A stretch of 64,000 bases of DNA from Rhodoferax sp. AJA081-3 (GTDB lineage Bacteria > Pseudomonadota > Gammaproteobacteria > Burkholderiales > Burkholderiaceae_C), in assembly GCF_017798165.1 (NCBI RefSeq), contig NZ_CP059068.1:3658001-3722000 (forward strand). The letters are read 5' to 3'. Below are positions 36,038 to 43,903 of the stretch, one piece after another. Position numbers and translations under genes: made by a program. Below the pieces are notes generated by a model that saw only the letters and a list, made by a program, of their open reading frames with translations, ran no database searches and was not told the origin of the DNA. How positions within the stretch are numbered: the stretch's first letter is position 1; each line of letters opens with the position of its first letter.

Positions 36038-37953
36038 CTGAACACTGGAACAGTCTGGACCTGACCAGTCTTGCCGAGTCCAGCGACCTGGAGTGCAAGG
36101 CCGCCCAAGGGCGCGATGGGCGGGGTGAGTTGCCTGAGGATGTGTGGAGGAGTTATAGCGCCATGGCCAATGCCGAAGGCGGGGTGATTTTGCTCGGAGT
36201 GCAAGAGAAGCCTCGCGGCGTGTTTCATGCCATTGGCATTGCCGATGTGGAACGCGTGCGCAAAGCCCTGTGGGACAACTTGCACAACCGCAAGCAGGTC
36301 AGCCATAACTTGCTTACTGAGCAGGATGTGGACTTGGTGCAGATAGACGGCGCCACCGTGTTGCGCATCCGCGTGCCACGCGCAACGCGCCATCAGCGGC
36401 CCGTGCATGTGGGCAGCAATCCTTTCGGTGGCACGTATTTGCGCCGCTACGAAGGGGACTACCAGGCGGATGACGAGGCCGTGCGCCGCATGATGGCCGA
36501 GCGCGTAGAGGACTCACGCGATGACCGCGTACTCAAGGGCTTTGACTTTGACGATCTGGATATGGACACTGTGGCAGCCTACCGCAACCGATTTGCGGCA
36601 GTTAAACCAGGGCATGTGTGGACGGATTTGACGTTGCCAGAGTTCATGGAGCGCATTGGCGCATTTGGCAAGAATCGCGAGGAGGGCTACAGCGGCTTGC
36701 GATTGGCGGGCTTGCTGATGTTTGGTCGTGCCGAGGTGATACGCGATGCCTTGCCGCATTACATGGTGGACTATCAAGAGCGTCCAGAGCCTAGAGCAGA
36801 GAAACGCTGGGTGGATCGGCTAGTGCCCGACGGTAGCTGGTCGGGCAATGTGTATGACTTCTTTCGTAGGGTGTACCAAAAGCTCACGGCAGACCTGAAG
36901 GTACCCTTTCAGTTGCAGGAAGGACAGCGCTTGGACGATACGCCCGTGCATGAGGCGTTGCGAGAGGCATTGGCCAACACCCTCATTCACGCGGATTTTT
37001 CGGGGCGCGTGTCGGTGATGGTGGTGAAGCGGCCCGATATGTTTGGGTTTCGCAATCCGGGCTTGATGCGTGTACCGTTGGAGCAAGCGGTACTGGGCGG
37101 CAATAGCGATTGCCGCAACCGCCGTTTGCAAACCATGTTTCAGTTGGTAGGTTATGGCGACCATGCGGGGTCGGGGTTGCCCAAAATTTACCGTAATTGG
37201 GCTGGGCAGCATTGGCGGCGACCCGTGCTGCATGAGTTGCGCGAACCCGAGCAAACTTTGATGGAGCTGCGCATGAGCAGCTTGGTGCCTGATGAAGTGT
37301 TAGTGGACTTGCGGGCACACTTTGGCGTGCACTTTGAATCATTGCCAGAATTGGCGCGTTTGGCGTTAATTACCGCCAGTGCTGAGGGCGTGGTGAACCA
37401 CGCACGTATGCGTGATGTGTCCACCGATCACCCAGCGGACATCACCAAGATGCTGGCGGGTTTGGTTCGGGATGGGCTGTTAGCCACTAAGGGTACTGGG
37501 CGTGGAATGGAATATTTCTTGCCGTGGCAATCTCAGGCTGTATCTATAGTTTTTGAGGCAGGGGGAGAAGTAGGCGTTCCACCGGAGCTAGACGGGAAAC
37601 CACCGGAGTTTGAATCCAAACCACCGGAGCTTGGTGGAAGTCCACCGGAGTTTGGGACCTATTTAGACTGGAAATCCATCCCAGATAGTCTGAAGTCGGA
37701 GTTGTTGTCGCTGGCGGAGCCGGTTGCCAACCGTGGAAAGGTCAATGCACCGGTGCTTCGCGACGCAATCCTTGCCTTGTGCCAAGGACGGTTCTTGGGG
37801 CTGCGTGTGCTGGCACATGCCCTTCAACGTGACAGTGACGATCTGCGCAAGCGAACCCTGACACCTATGGTTCAAGAAGGTGTTTTGCGGGCAGCCTACA
37901 CGGCGGCGCGCGACCCGCGCCAAGCCTATACGTCCAATACTACGAAGCCATAG
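36034..37953 (+). CDS. AlbA/Schlafen-type ATP-binding protein (RecG-related helper)
   Basis: A 639-residue protein. An N-terminal AlbA_2/Schlafen-like domain (about residues 5-135; ESSDLECKAA, MANAEGGVILLGV, GGTYLRRYEGDY) is followed by a GHKL-like ATPase segment (about 310-400; EALREALANTLIHADF, GDHAGSGLPKIYR) and winged-helix C-terminal parts. A linker carries four 7-residue PPE repeats (516-543). Strong AAGGAGG upstream. Such proteins are often found next to type I restriction or other defence genes, and an HsdM-like stub lies directly downstream. Role unproven. Confidence 0.8.
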   Translation: MTEHWNSLDLTSLAESSDLECKAAQGRDGRGELPEDVWRSYSAMANAEGGVILLGVQEKPRGVFHAIGIADVERVRKALWDNLHNRKQVSHNLLTEQDVDLVQIDGATVLRIRVPRATRHQRPVHVGSNPFGGTYLRRYEGDYQADDEAVRRMMAERVEDSRDDRVLKGFDFDDLDMDTVAAYRNRFAAVKPGHVWTDLTLPEFMERIGAFGKNREEGYSGLRLAGLLMFGRAEVIRDALPHYMVDYQERPEPRAEKRWVDRLVPDGSWSGNVYDFFRRVYQKLTADLKVPFQLQEGQRLDDTPVHEALREALANTLIHADFSGRVSVMVVKRPDMFGFRNPGLMRVPLEQAVLGGNSDCRNRRLQTMFQLVGYGDHAGSGLPKIYRNWAGQHWRRPVLHELREPEQTLMELRMSSLVPDEVLVDLRAHFGVHFESLPELARLALITASAEGVVNHARMRDVSTDHPADITKMLAGLVRDGLLATKGTGRGMEYFLPWQSQAVSIVFEAGGEVGVPPELDGKPPEFESKPPELGGSPPEFGTYLDWKSIPDSLKSELLSLAEPVANRGKVNAPVLRDAILALCQGRFLGLRVLAHALQRDSDDLRKRTLTPMVQEGVLRAAYTAARDPRQAYTSNTTKP

Positions 37954-37955
37954 AC

Positions 37956-38036
37956 ATGAACATCTCCACTTTCTTCCAGACGGTTTGGAACTTCTGCCGC
38001 ACCCTGCGCGGCGATGGCGTGGGCCTACGCGCATGA
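37956..38036 (+). pseudogene. Truncated type I restriction methyltransferase (HsdM) N-terminus
   Basis: A 26-codon frame 2 bp after the AlbA-type gene: MNISTFFQTVWNFCRTLRGD then GVGLRA. The WNFCRTLRGDGVG stretch matches the N-terminal helix of one HsdM group (LWNYCNVLRDDG followed by SYGDYVEQLTYLLFLKMADE, from memory). Similarity ends at about 38024. The frame then stops across the start of the CoA-transferase gene. It is read as the leftover start of a deleted hsdM. Confidence 0.6.
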
Positions 38037-39229
38037 CGACTGCCACTCCCCCATCTGAGCGCCTCCCCCTCGCCGGCATCCGCGTCGTTGAATTCACCCA
38101 CATGGTGATGGGCCCCACCTGCGGCATGGTGCTGGGCGACCTGGGGGCCGAGGTCATCAAGGTCGAGCCCCTGGCGGGCGACAGCACCCGCAAGCTGCTG
38201 GGCAGTGGCGCCGGTTTCTACCCGCTGTTCAACCGCAACAAGAAAAGCATTGCGGTGGACATGAAAAGTGCCAAGGGCCGCGAGGTGGTGCTGAAGCTGG
38301 TCGCCACCGCCGACATCGTCAGTGAGAACTTCAAGACCGAGACCATGCAAAAGCTGGGGCTGGATTACGCGGCCCTCAGCAAGCTGGATGACCGCCTGAT
38401 CTACGTCAGCCACAAGGGTTTTCTGCCCGGCCCCTACGACCACCGCACCGCGCTGGACGAGGTGGTGCAGATGATGGGTGGCCTGGCCTACATGACCGGC
38501 CGGCCTGGTGACCCGTTGCGCGCGGGCAGCAGCGTCAACGACATCATGGGTGGCATGTTTGGCGCGATTGGCGCCATGGCTGCACTGATGCAGCGCCAGC
38601 AGACTGGCAAGGGCCAGGAGGTGCAAAGCGCGCTGTTCGAGAACAACATCTGGCTGGTGGCCCAGCACATGATGCAGTTTGCCGTGACCGGCAAGGCCGC
38701 CGCGCCCATGCCCGACAAGATCTCACCCTGGGGTGTGTACGACGTGTTCAGCGTGCAGAACGGCGAGCAGATCTTCCTGGCCGTGGTGGGCGACGGGCAG
38801 TGGAAGACCTTTTGCGACGCCTTTGGTTACGGCGACCTCTTTGCCGACACCCGCACCACCACCAACAACGACCGCGTGATGGCACGCAGCTGGCTGATAC
38901 CGCTGCTGCGTGAACGCCTGGCGCGGTTCACGTCAGCCGAGTTGTCCAAAACCTTTGAAGCCCACGGCCTGCCGTTTGCCCCTATCACCGATCCGCAGCA
39001 TTTGTTTGACGACCCGCACCTGCAGCAAACCGGTGGCCTGGCGCCCATGACGCTGCCCGATGGCCGCAAGACCCAGGTGCCGTTGTTGCCCATCAAGCTG
39101 GGCGGCGAACGCCTGGGCCTGCGGCTGGACCCGCCCAAGTTGGGCGAACACACCGACGCGCTGCTGCAAGGCCTGGGTTACTCTGCGGGCGATGTGGCCG
39201 CACTCCATGCAGAGGGCGTTGTGCTATGA
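38033..39229 (+). CDS. CaiB/BaiF-family (class III) CoA-transferase
   Basis: A 398-residue CoA-transferase. Family blocks are RVVEFTHMVMGPTCGMVLGD, GAEVIKVEPL, FYPLFNRNKKSIAVDMKS and the DEVVQMMGGLAYMTG segment. The ATG at 38033 overlaps the HsdM stub's stop and lacks a good ribosome site, perhaps because the upstream region was replaced. The stop codon lies inside the 49-bp repeat B. The CoA donor and acceptor are unknown; a LysR regulator follows in the same direction. Confidence 0.9.
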   Translation: MTTATPPSERLPLAGIRVVEFTHMVMGPTCGMVLGDLGAEVIKVEPLAGDSTRKLLGSGAGFYPLFNRNKKSIAVDMKSAKGREVVLKLVATADIVSENFKTETMQKLGLDYAALSKLDDRLIYVSHKGFLPGPYDHRTALDEVVQMMGGLAYMTGRPGDPLRAGSSVNDIMGGMFGAIGAMAALMQRQQTGKGQEVQSALFENNIWLVAQHMMQFAVTGKAAAPMPDKISPWGVYDVFSVQNGEQIFLAVVGDGQWKTFCDAFGYGDLFADTRTTTNNDRVMARSWLIPLLRERLARFTSAELSKTFEAHGLPFAPITDPQHLFDDPHLQQTGGLAPMTLPDGRKTQVPLLPIKLGGERLGLRLDPPKLGEHTDALLQGLGYSAGDVAALHAEGVVL

Positions 39230-39271
39230 AAATTATAGCTATACCGGTATATTTATCGGGGGCTAGAGGCC
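39223..39271 (+). repeat. 49-bp 3'-end repeat, copy B
   Basis: GCTAT-N7-ATAGC, 17 nt, CGGGGGCTAGAGGCC, then TATTTCATT. The first hairpin arm overlaps the end of the CoA-transferase frame, and the repeat supplies its TGA (39227-39229). It aligns to copy A without gaps. Confidence 0.88.
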
Positions 39272-39299
39272 TATTTCATTCAAGCGGTCTTGGCTAGCC

Positions 39300-40217
39300 A
39301 TGGACAAGCTCAAACAACTGGAGTCCTTTGTATCGGTGGCCACCCGCGGCAGCCTGACCGCGGCCGCCAATGCCGAGGGTGTGGCCCCTGCCATCATGGG
39401 CCGCCGGTTGGACGGTCTGGAGGAACGCCTGGGCGTGAAACTGCTGCTGCGCACGACGCGGCGCATCACCCTCACGCACGAAGGCAGCGCCTTTCTGGAA
39501 GATTGCCAGCGCCTGCTGGCGGACCTGGCCAACGCCGAGGCCAGTGTCAGCGCCGGGGGTATCAAGGCCAGCGGCCACCTGCGCATTACCGCGCCCGCGG
39601 GTTTTGGCCGCCGCCATGTTGCGCCTTTGGTGCCACGGTTTCGCGAGCTGCACCCCGAGGTCACGATCTCGCTGAACCTGAGCGATCGTGTGGTGGACAT
39701 TGCCGGCGAGGCCTATGACTGCGCGGTGCGGGTGGGCGATATGCCGGACTCGTCGTTGGTGAGTGTGCGTATGGCCGACAACCGCCGCCTGTGTGTGGCC
39801 ACACCGGCCTATCTGAAGCGCCATGGCACGCCGCAGACCCCGGCCGACCTGTCGCGCTTCCACTGCCTCACGCTGTCCAGCGACGCATCACAAACCCGGG
39901 GCTGGGCGTTCAAACACGGCGACGGGGAGGTGGTCTACCTCAAACCCGCCGGCCCGCTGGATTGCTCCGACGGCCAGGTGTTGCACGACTGGTGCCTGGC
40001 CGGCTACGGCATTGCCTGGCGCAGCACCTGGGAGGTGGAGTCTGAAATAGCGGCGGGGCAACTGGTGGCGGTGTTGGAAGACTATGCCGCACCGCCCAAT
40101 GGCATCTACGCCGTGTTCCCCCAGCGCAAACACCTGCCACTGCGCGTGCGGCTGTGGATCGACTTTCTGAAGGACTGTTACGGTTCCCCCGGGTTTTGGC
40201 GAGCGCTATCAAAATAG
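39300..40217 (+). CDS. LysR-family transcriptional regulator
   Basis: A 305-residue LysR protein. The N-terminal helix-turn-helix is at about residues 1-60 (LESFVSVATRGSLTAAANAE) and the substrate-binding domain at about 90-295 (GHLRITAPAGFGRRHVAPLV). The last residues ALSK and the TAG are encoded within 49-bp repeat G. It follows the CoA-transferase gene by 70 bp and precedes the ThDP operon by 173 bp; either could be its target. Confidence 0.9.
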   Translation: MDKLKQLESFVSVATRGSLTAAANAEGVAPAIMGRRLDGLEERLGVKLLLRTTRRITLTHEGSAFLEDCQRLLADLANAEASVSAGGIKASGHLRITAPAGFGRRHVAPLVPRFRELHPEVTISLNLSDRVVDIAGEAYDCAVRVGDMPDSSLVSVRMADNRRLCVATPAYLKRHGTPQTPADLSRFHCLTLSSDASQTRGWAFKHGDGEVVYLKPAGPLDCSDGQVLHDWCLAGYGIAWRSTWEVESEIAAGQLVAVLEDYAAPPNGIYAVFPQRKHLPLRVRLWIDFLKDCYGSPGFWRALSK

Positions 40218-40253
40218 TAGCTAACGGCTGATGCAGTGCGGGGGCGGTAGCAC
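40205..40253 (+). repeat. 49-bp 3'-end repeat, copy G
   Basis: GCTAT-N7-GTAGC, 17 nt, CGGGGGCGGTAGCAC: the most diverged copy, without a good T-tract. It overlaps the last codons and TAG stop of the LysR gene. Confidence 0.7.
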
Positions 40254-40390
40254 TGTTGCGTGAATGCCGATTCTTGCGCGCGCAAGGGTTCCAACGGTTG
40301 CGGCTTCTGCGTTTCGATGCGATGCTGCGGCACGTCGTATCCGCACCCAGCGGATAAAAATACTCTTTGTCGTTGGAAGCAAAAAGCAGT

Positions 40391-42211
40391 ATGAACAACA
40401 TTGTTTTACCGGGCCGCGCGGGTCATGCGGGCGAGGCGGGCGCGACCGTCCACCCGCCCGAAGTTGCAGACCTCATCGTTGCCTACATAGAACAGCTCGG
40501 TGTGGAATACGTCTTTGGTGTTCCCGGTGGTGCCATCGAACCGCTGTACAACGCACTGGCCCGCAGCGCACGCCGCGGGGGCCCACGCCACGTGCTGGCC
40601 CGCCATGAAGCCGGTGCTGCGTTCATGGCCGACGGTTATGCCCGCGAGACCGGCAAGATTGGCGTGTGTTGTGCCACATCGGGCCCCGGTGCCACCAACC
40701 TGCTGACCGGCGTGGCTTGTTCCTACGACAACGGTGTGCCCATGCTGGCCATCACCGGCCAGCCGGCCCTGCCGTCGTTTGGTAAGCGGGCCTTGCAGGA
40801 GTCGGCCTGCACGGGGGTCAATACCCTGGGCATGTTCCGGCACTGCACGCGGTATGACACGCTGGTATCCCACGTGGACCAGGTGGAGAGCAAATTGGTC
40901 AATGCGCTGATGCGTGCGTCCAAGGCGCCGCGTGGTCCGTCGCATCTGTCCATGCCGGTGGACATTCTGCGCAGCCCTATTGAGAGCATGGTGCCTTCGT
41001 ATAACCTGCGCTCCCTGTTGCACCGCCCTGCGCTGGTGGACGATGCCCTGGTGCGGTCCTTGTGTGAAGAAATCAGACAAGCGGGACGCACCGTCATCCT
41101 GATCGGTGGTGGCCACAGTTGTGGCGAATCCATAGAGGCCATCATCAAACTGGCCGAAATGACGGAGTCGTGTTTTGTGACCTCGCCAGACGGCAAGGGC
41201 CTGATCAATACCCGACACCGTTTGTACCGCGGTGTGTTTGGATTTGCGGGTCACCAGACGGCGGACCAAGTGCTGCAAGACGAACCAGACCTGATTCTTG
41301 CCATCGGCACAACCCTGGGTGAGTGGACCAGTGGGGCGTGGTCCGCAGCGGTTTTGAACCAGCGCCTGGTACACATCGATTCGTCCGAAGACCATTTGCT
41401 GCGCTCCCCCATGGCGCGCCTGCATGTGCGCGGGCGTATCCGTTCGGTGTGTGAGCGCCTGATCGAAATGTTGTCCGAAGCCAAGTTGTCCAACGTATCC
41501 CAAATTGGCCTGAAGAACCCCGACTACATGCTGCACGAGCGGGACAAGTTTGTGTCCGACGCCAGCCCGATCAAGCCCCAGCGGCTGATGCGTGAGCTGT
41601 CGCGCCTGTGCCCATCCCGAACCCGATTTTTTGCGGATGCCGGTAACAGCACAGCCTGGGCCATCCACTACCTGCAACCACACGACCGGCGGGTGGCACG
41701 CCAGCATGACTATGCGGCCCGCAACGACGGTGGCAAACGCCGCAAGGGCGACGCCGGCTGGCTACGCGTGTTGATGGACTTTGCGCCCATGGGCTGGGCC
41801 ATTGGCGCCGCCATTGGTTGCGCCCGCGGCAACCCCAAATGCCCCGTGGTGTGTATCACCGGCGACGGCAGTTATTTGATGAACGGTCAAGAGATTTCGG
41901 TGGCAGCAGCAGAACAACTCACCGTGGTGTTTGTGGTGCTCAACGACAGTGCATTGGGCATGGTTAAACACGGCCAGCGCCTGGCCGGTGCCGAGCCCAC
42001 AGCCTTCGAACTGCCGACCGTGGACTTTCGCATGCAGGCTGATTCCCTGGGTATTCCGGGCCACATCATCCACTCACCCGAAGACATGGAAGCGCTGGAC
42101 ATGGCGGCCATCTTCTCGCGCAAAGGGCCAACCCTGTTGGATGTGCGCATTGACGGGGAAGAGGTGCCGCCGATGAGCTTGCGCATGAAAACACTGGGGT
42201 CTGCCCAATGA
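40391..42211 (+). CDS. ThDP-dependent enzyme, acetolactate synthase-like
   Basis: A 606-residue three-domain ThDP enzyme. The cofactor-activating Glu is E73 (RHEAGAAFMA). The C-terminal ThDP/Mg motif runs from GDG at 491-493 to N518-D519. The FGVPGGAIEPLYNAL opening fits the acetolactate synthase/glyoxylate carboligase group, and catalytic residues look intact. The ATG at 40391 follows a purine-rich AAAAAGCAG stretch. It overlaps by 4 bp (ATGA) a gene for a citrate-synthase-fold protein, and another overlaps that, so the three are a coupled operon. No acetolactate synthase small subunit or branched-chain genes are nearby, which argues for another reaction. Confidence 0.88.
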   Translation: MNNIVLPGRAGHAGEAGATVHPPEVADLIVAYIEQLGVEYVFGVPGGAIEPLYNALARSARRGGPRHVLARHEAGAAFMADGYARETGKIGVCCATSGPGATNLLTGVACSYDNGVPMLAITGQPALPSFGKRALQESACTGVNTLGMFRHCTRYDTLVSHVDQVESKLVNALMRASKAPRGPSHLSMPVDILRSPIESMVPSYNLRSLLHRPALVDDALVRSLCEEIRQAGRTVILIGGGHSCGESIEAIIKLAEMTESCFVTSPDGKGLINTRHRLYRGVFGFAGHQTADQVLQDEPDLILAIGTTLGEWTSGAWSAAVLNQRLVHIDSSEDHLLRSPMARLHVRGRIRSVCERLIEMLSEAKLSNVSQIGLKNPDYMLHERDKFVSDASPIKPQRLMRELSRLCPSRTRFFADAGNSTAWAIHYLQPHDRRVARQHDYAARNDGGKRRKGDAGWLRVLMDFAPMGWAIGAAIGCARGNPKCPVVCITGDGSYLMNGQEISVAAAEQLTVVFVVLNDSALGMVKHGQRLAGAEPTAFELPTVDFRMQADSLGIPGHIIHSPEDMEALDMAAIFSRKGPTLLDVRIDGEEVPPMSLRMKTLGSAQ

Positions 42212-43014
42212 CGGCCAAACCCAAGGAAAGCATCCACACCCGCATCTGGCGTGAAGAGCCGGAGCCCAACAATCCCTTTGCCACACGTGCCGCGTATTGC
42301 CATGGCTACGATGTGTATGGCGATATGCTGGGCCAGGCGCGCTGGGCGCAGATGCTGTACCTGCTGTTCCGCGGCGAGGCACCCACCGCAGAACAAACCC
42401 ATCTGCTGGATGCCCTGGCCCTGGCATTGGCCAACCCGGGGCCGCGCGACGCTTCGGTCCATGCAGCCATGTGTGGCGGCGTGGCCGGCTCCACCGCGGC
42501 AGCGTCCTTGATGGCTGCGCTGTCGGTGGGGGCCGGGCGGTATGGCGGTGCCCGTGAGGTGTTTGATGCGATGAACATCTGGGCCGATGCGGGCCATGAC
42601 ATGGCCGCTTGGGTGCGCCGGGCGAGCGCCTGGGAATCTGCCAGCTTGGGCATCTGGCCTGAAGCCGAGCACCCGGCGGGGTTTGATCCGTATGGCGCCA
42701 CGACCGCTACTGCCGTGCTGCAAACTCTGGACGGTCTGGCAGGCATGGGGCCATTTTCAAACCTCCACTGGTTGGCGGCCAACCGTGCGCAGTTGGAGCA
42801 GGCGATGGGTGTGCCCTTGGCCATGGTGGGTGTCGCGGCTGCCGCCTTGTCCGATCTGGGCTTTACGGCCCCGCAGGGGGAAATGCTGTACCTGATGTTG
42901 CGCCTGCCGGGTGCAGCAGCCCATGCGTTGGAGCAAGGGCAATACGGGGTCAAAAAGTTTCCGTTTTACCCAGTGGAGCTCACCGACGACCCATTGCAAC
43001 GGGAGGCGTTATGA
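42208..43014 (+). CDS. Citrate-synthase-fold protein 1 (citryl-CoA lyase-like), catalytic residues altered
   Basis: A 268-residue protein matching the short citrate synthase/citryl-CoA lyase fold: TRAAYCHGYDVYGDML, AGSTAAASLMAALSVGAGRYGGA, and ALSDLGFTAPQGEMLYLMLRLPGAAAHALE. Family catalysts are the His of HGGA, the His of GFGH and the Asp of NVD. Here the first is Y112 (RYGGA) and the third is G208 (MVG), while a His remains at 155 (EHPAGFDP). It overlaps the ThDP gene and the next gene by 4 bp each. It may be a non-classical or non-catalytic subunit (inference). Confidence 0.75.
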   Translation: MTAKPKESIHTRIWREEPEPNNPFATRAAYCHGYDVYGDMLGQARWAQMLYLLFRGEAPTAEQTHLLDALALALANPGPRDASVHAAMCGGVAGSTAAASLMAALSVGAGRYGGAREVFDAMNIWADAGHDMAAWVRRASAWESASLGIWPEAEHPAGFDPYGATTATAVLQTLDGLAGMGPFSNLHWLAANRAQLEQAMGVPLAMVGVAAAALSDLGFTAPQGEMLYLMLRLPGAAAHALEQGQYGVKKFPFYPVELTDDPLQREAL

Positions 43015-43814
43015 ACGGACCTTCACAGTTGCAGTCCCACGTGGGGCACTTGAAGACACGGGTCGGGGCTTGCTGGCCCGGTAGCCGCGCGGTTTTTCGT
43101 GGCCAGGATTTGCACGGCGACATGCGGGGTATTGACTGGCTGGAGCTGTATGTCTTTGGCATCACCGGGCGGCGTTTTTCGACGGCAGAAATTACGCTGC
43201 TCCATGGCATCTGGACACTCACCAGTTATCCCGATACACGGCTGTGGAACAACCGTGTTGCAGCCTTGGCCGCCAACGCGCGCAGCGCCTCGGTGTTGGG
43301 TCTGTCGGCCGCCGTGGCCGTGAGCGAGGCAGGTGTTTACGGCGGTGGCCCCGGCCTGCGCGCAATTGACTTCTTTTTGCGGGCGGGCCAGGCGGTGCAA
43401 GCCGGGCAGGACATCCGCTCGTTTGTGCACCAGGAACTCGCCGACCGAAGAATCTACGGCTATGGACGCCCCATCAACTCCACTGACGAGCGGCTGCCCG
43501 CCTTGGTCGCTTTGGTGAAGGCGCAGCATATGGATAGCGGAAAACACTACCAGTTGGCCTTCGCGGTCGAGGAAATTTTGCTGACCGAGAAGAAGCCATT
43601 TCTCAAAATGAACTATGCGGCATTGACGGCCGCACTGGCGGCAGACATGGGGTTTACGCCACGGCAATACCAGCTGTTCAATATTCTCAAAACACTGGGT
43701 GGCATGCCGCCGTGCATCATGGAGGCTGCCGAAAAACAACAAGGCGCGCTTTTTCCAACGCCTTGTGCTGACGTCTCCTACGAGGGAGTGGGAAAACGGG
43801 CCTGGTGCTCGTAA
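43011..43814 (+). CDS. Citrate-synthase-fold protein 2, catalytic residues altered
   Basis: A 267-residue relative of the preceding protein: RAVFRGQDLHGDMRGIDWLE, SYPDTRLWNNRVAALAANAR, EAGVYGGGPGLRA and GYGRPINSTDER are citrate-synthase landmarks. All three expected catalytic positions are changed: HGGA His to Y110, GFGH His to R153, and NVD Asp to A203 (NYA). It overlaps protein 1 by 4 bp. The pair may form a heteromer working with the ThDP enzyme (inference). It ends 89 bp before the TonB receptor gene. Confidence 0.72.
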   Translation: MNGPSQLQSHVGHLKTRVGACWPGSRAVFRGQDLHGDMRGIDWLELYVFGITGRRFSTAEITLLHGIWTLTSYPDTRLWNNRVAALAANARSASVLGLSAAVAVSEAGVYGGGPGLRAIDFFLRAGQAVQAGQDIRSFVHQELADRRIYGYGRPINSTDERLPALVALVKAQHMDSGKHYQLAFAVEEILLTEKKPFLKMNYAALTAALAADMGFTPRQYQLFNILKTLGGMPPCIMEAAEKQQGALFPTPCADVSYEGVGKRAWCS

Positions 43815-43838
43815 TTGATTACTAACCATTGCGCACGT

Positions 43839-43858
43839 CTGCCCCTAGAATGGGGCAG
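43839..43858. promoter_or_regulatory. Hairpin upstream of the TonB receptor
   Basis: CTGCCCC / GGGGCAG stem with loop TAGAAT, followed by seven A. It lies 45 bp before the receptor ATG. A-tract rather than T-tract on the plus strand makes it a poor terminator there; it may be a leader structure or an operator. Confidence 0.35.
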
Positions 43859-43903
43859 AAAAAAATGGGGAGTTGGAGCGCACATTCGAAGGGGATTTGA
43901 ATC

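Noticed and set aside
43839..43858. Rho-independent terminator of the ThDP operon
   Set aside because: The stem is good but is followed by A residues on the plus strand, not T; it is listed only as a leader hairpin.
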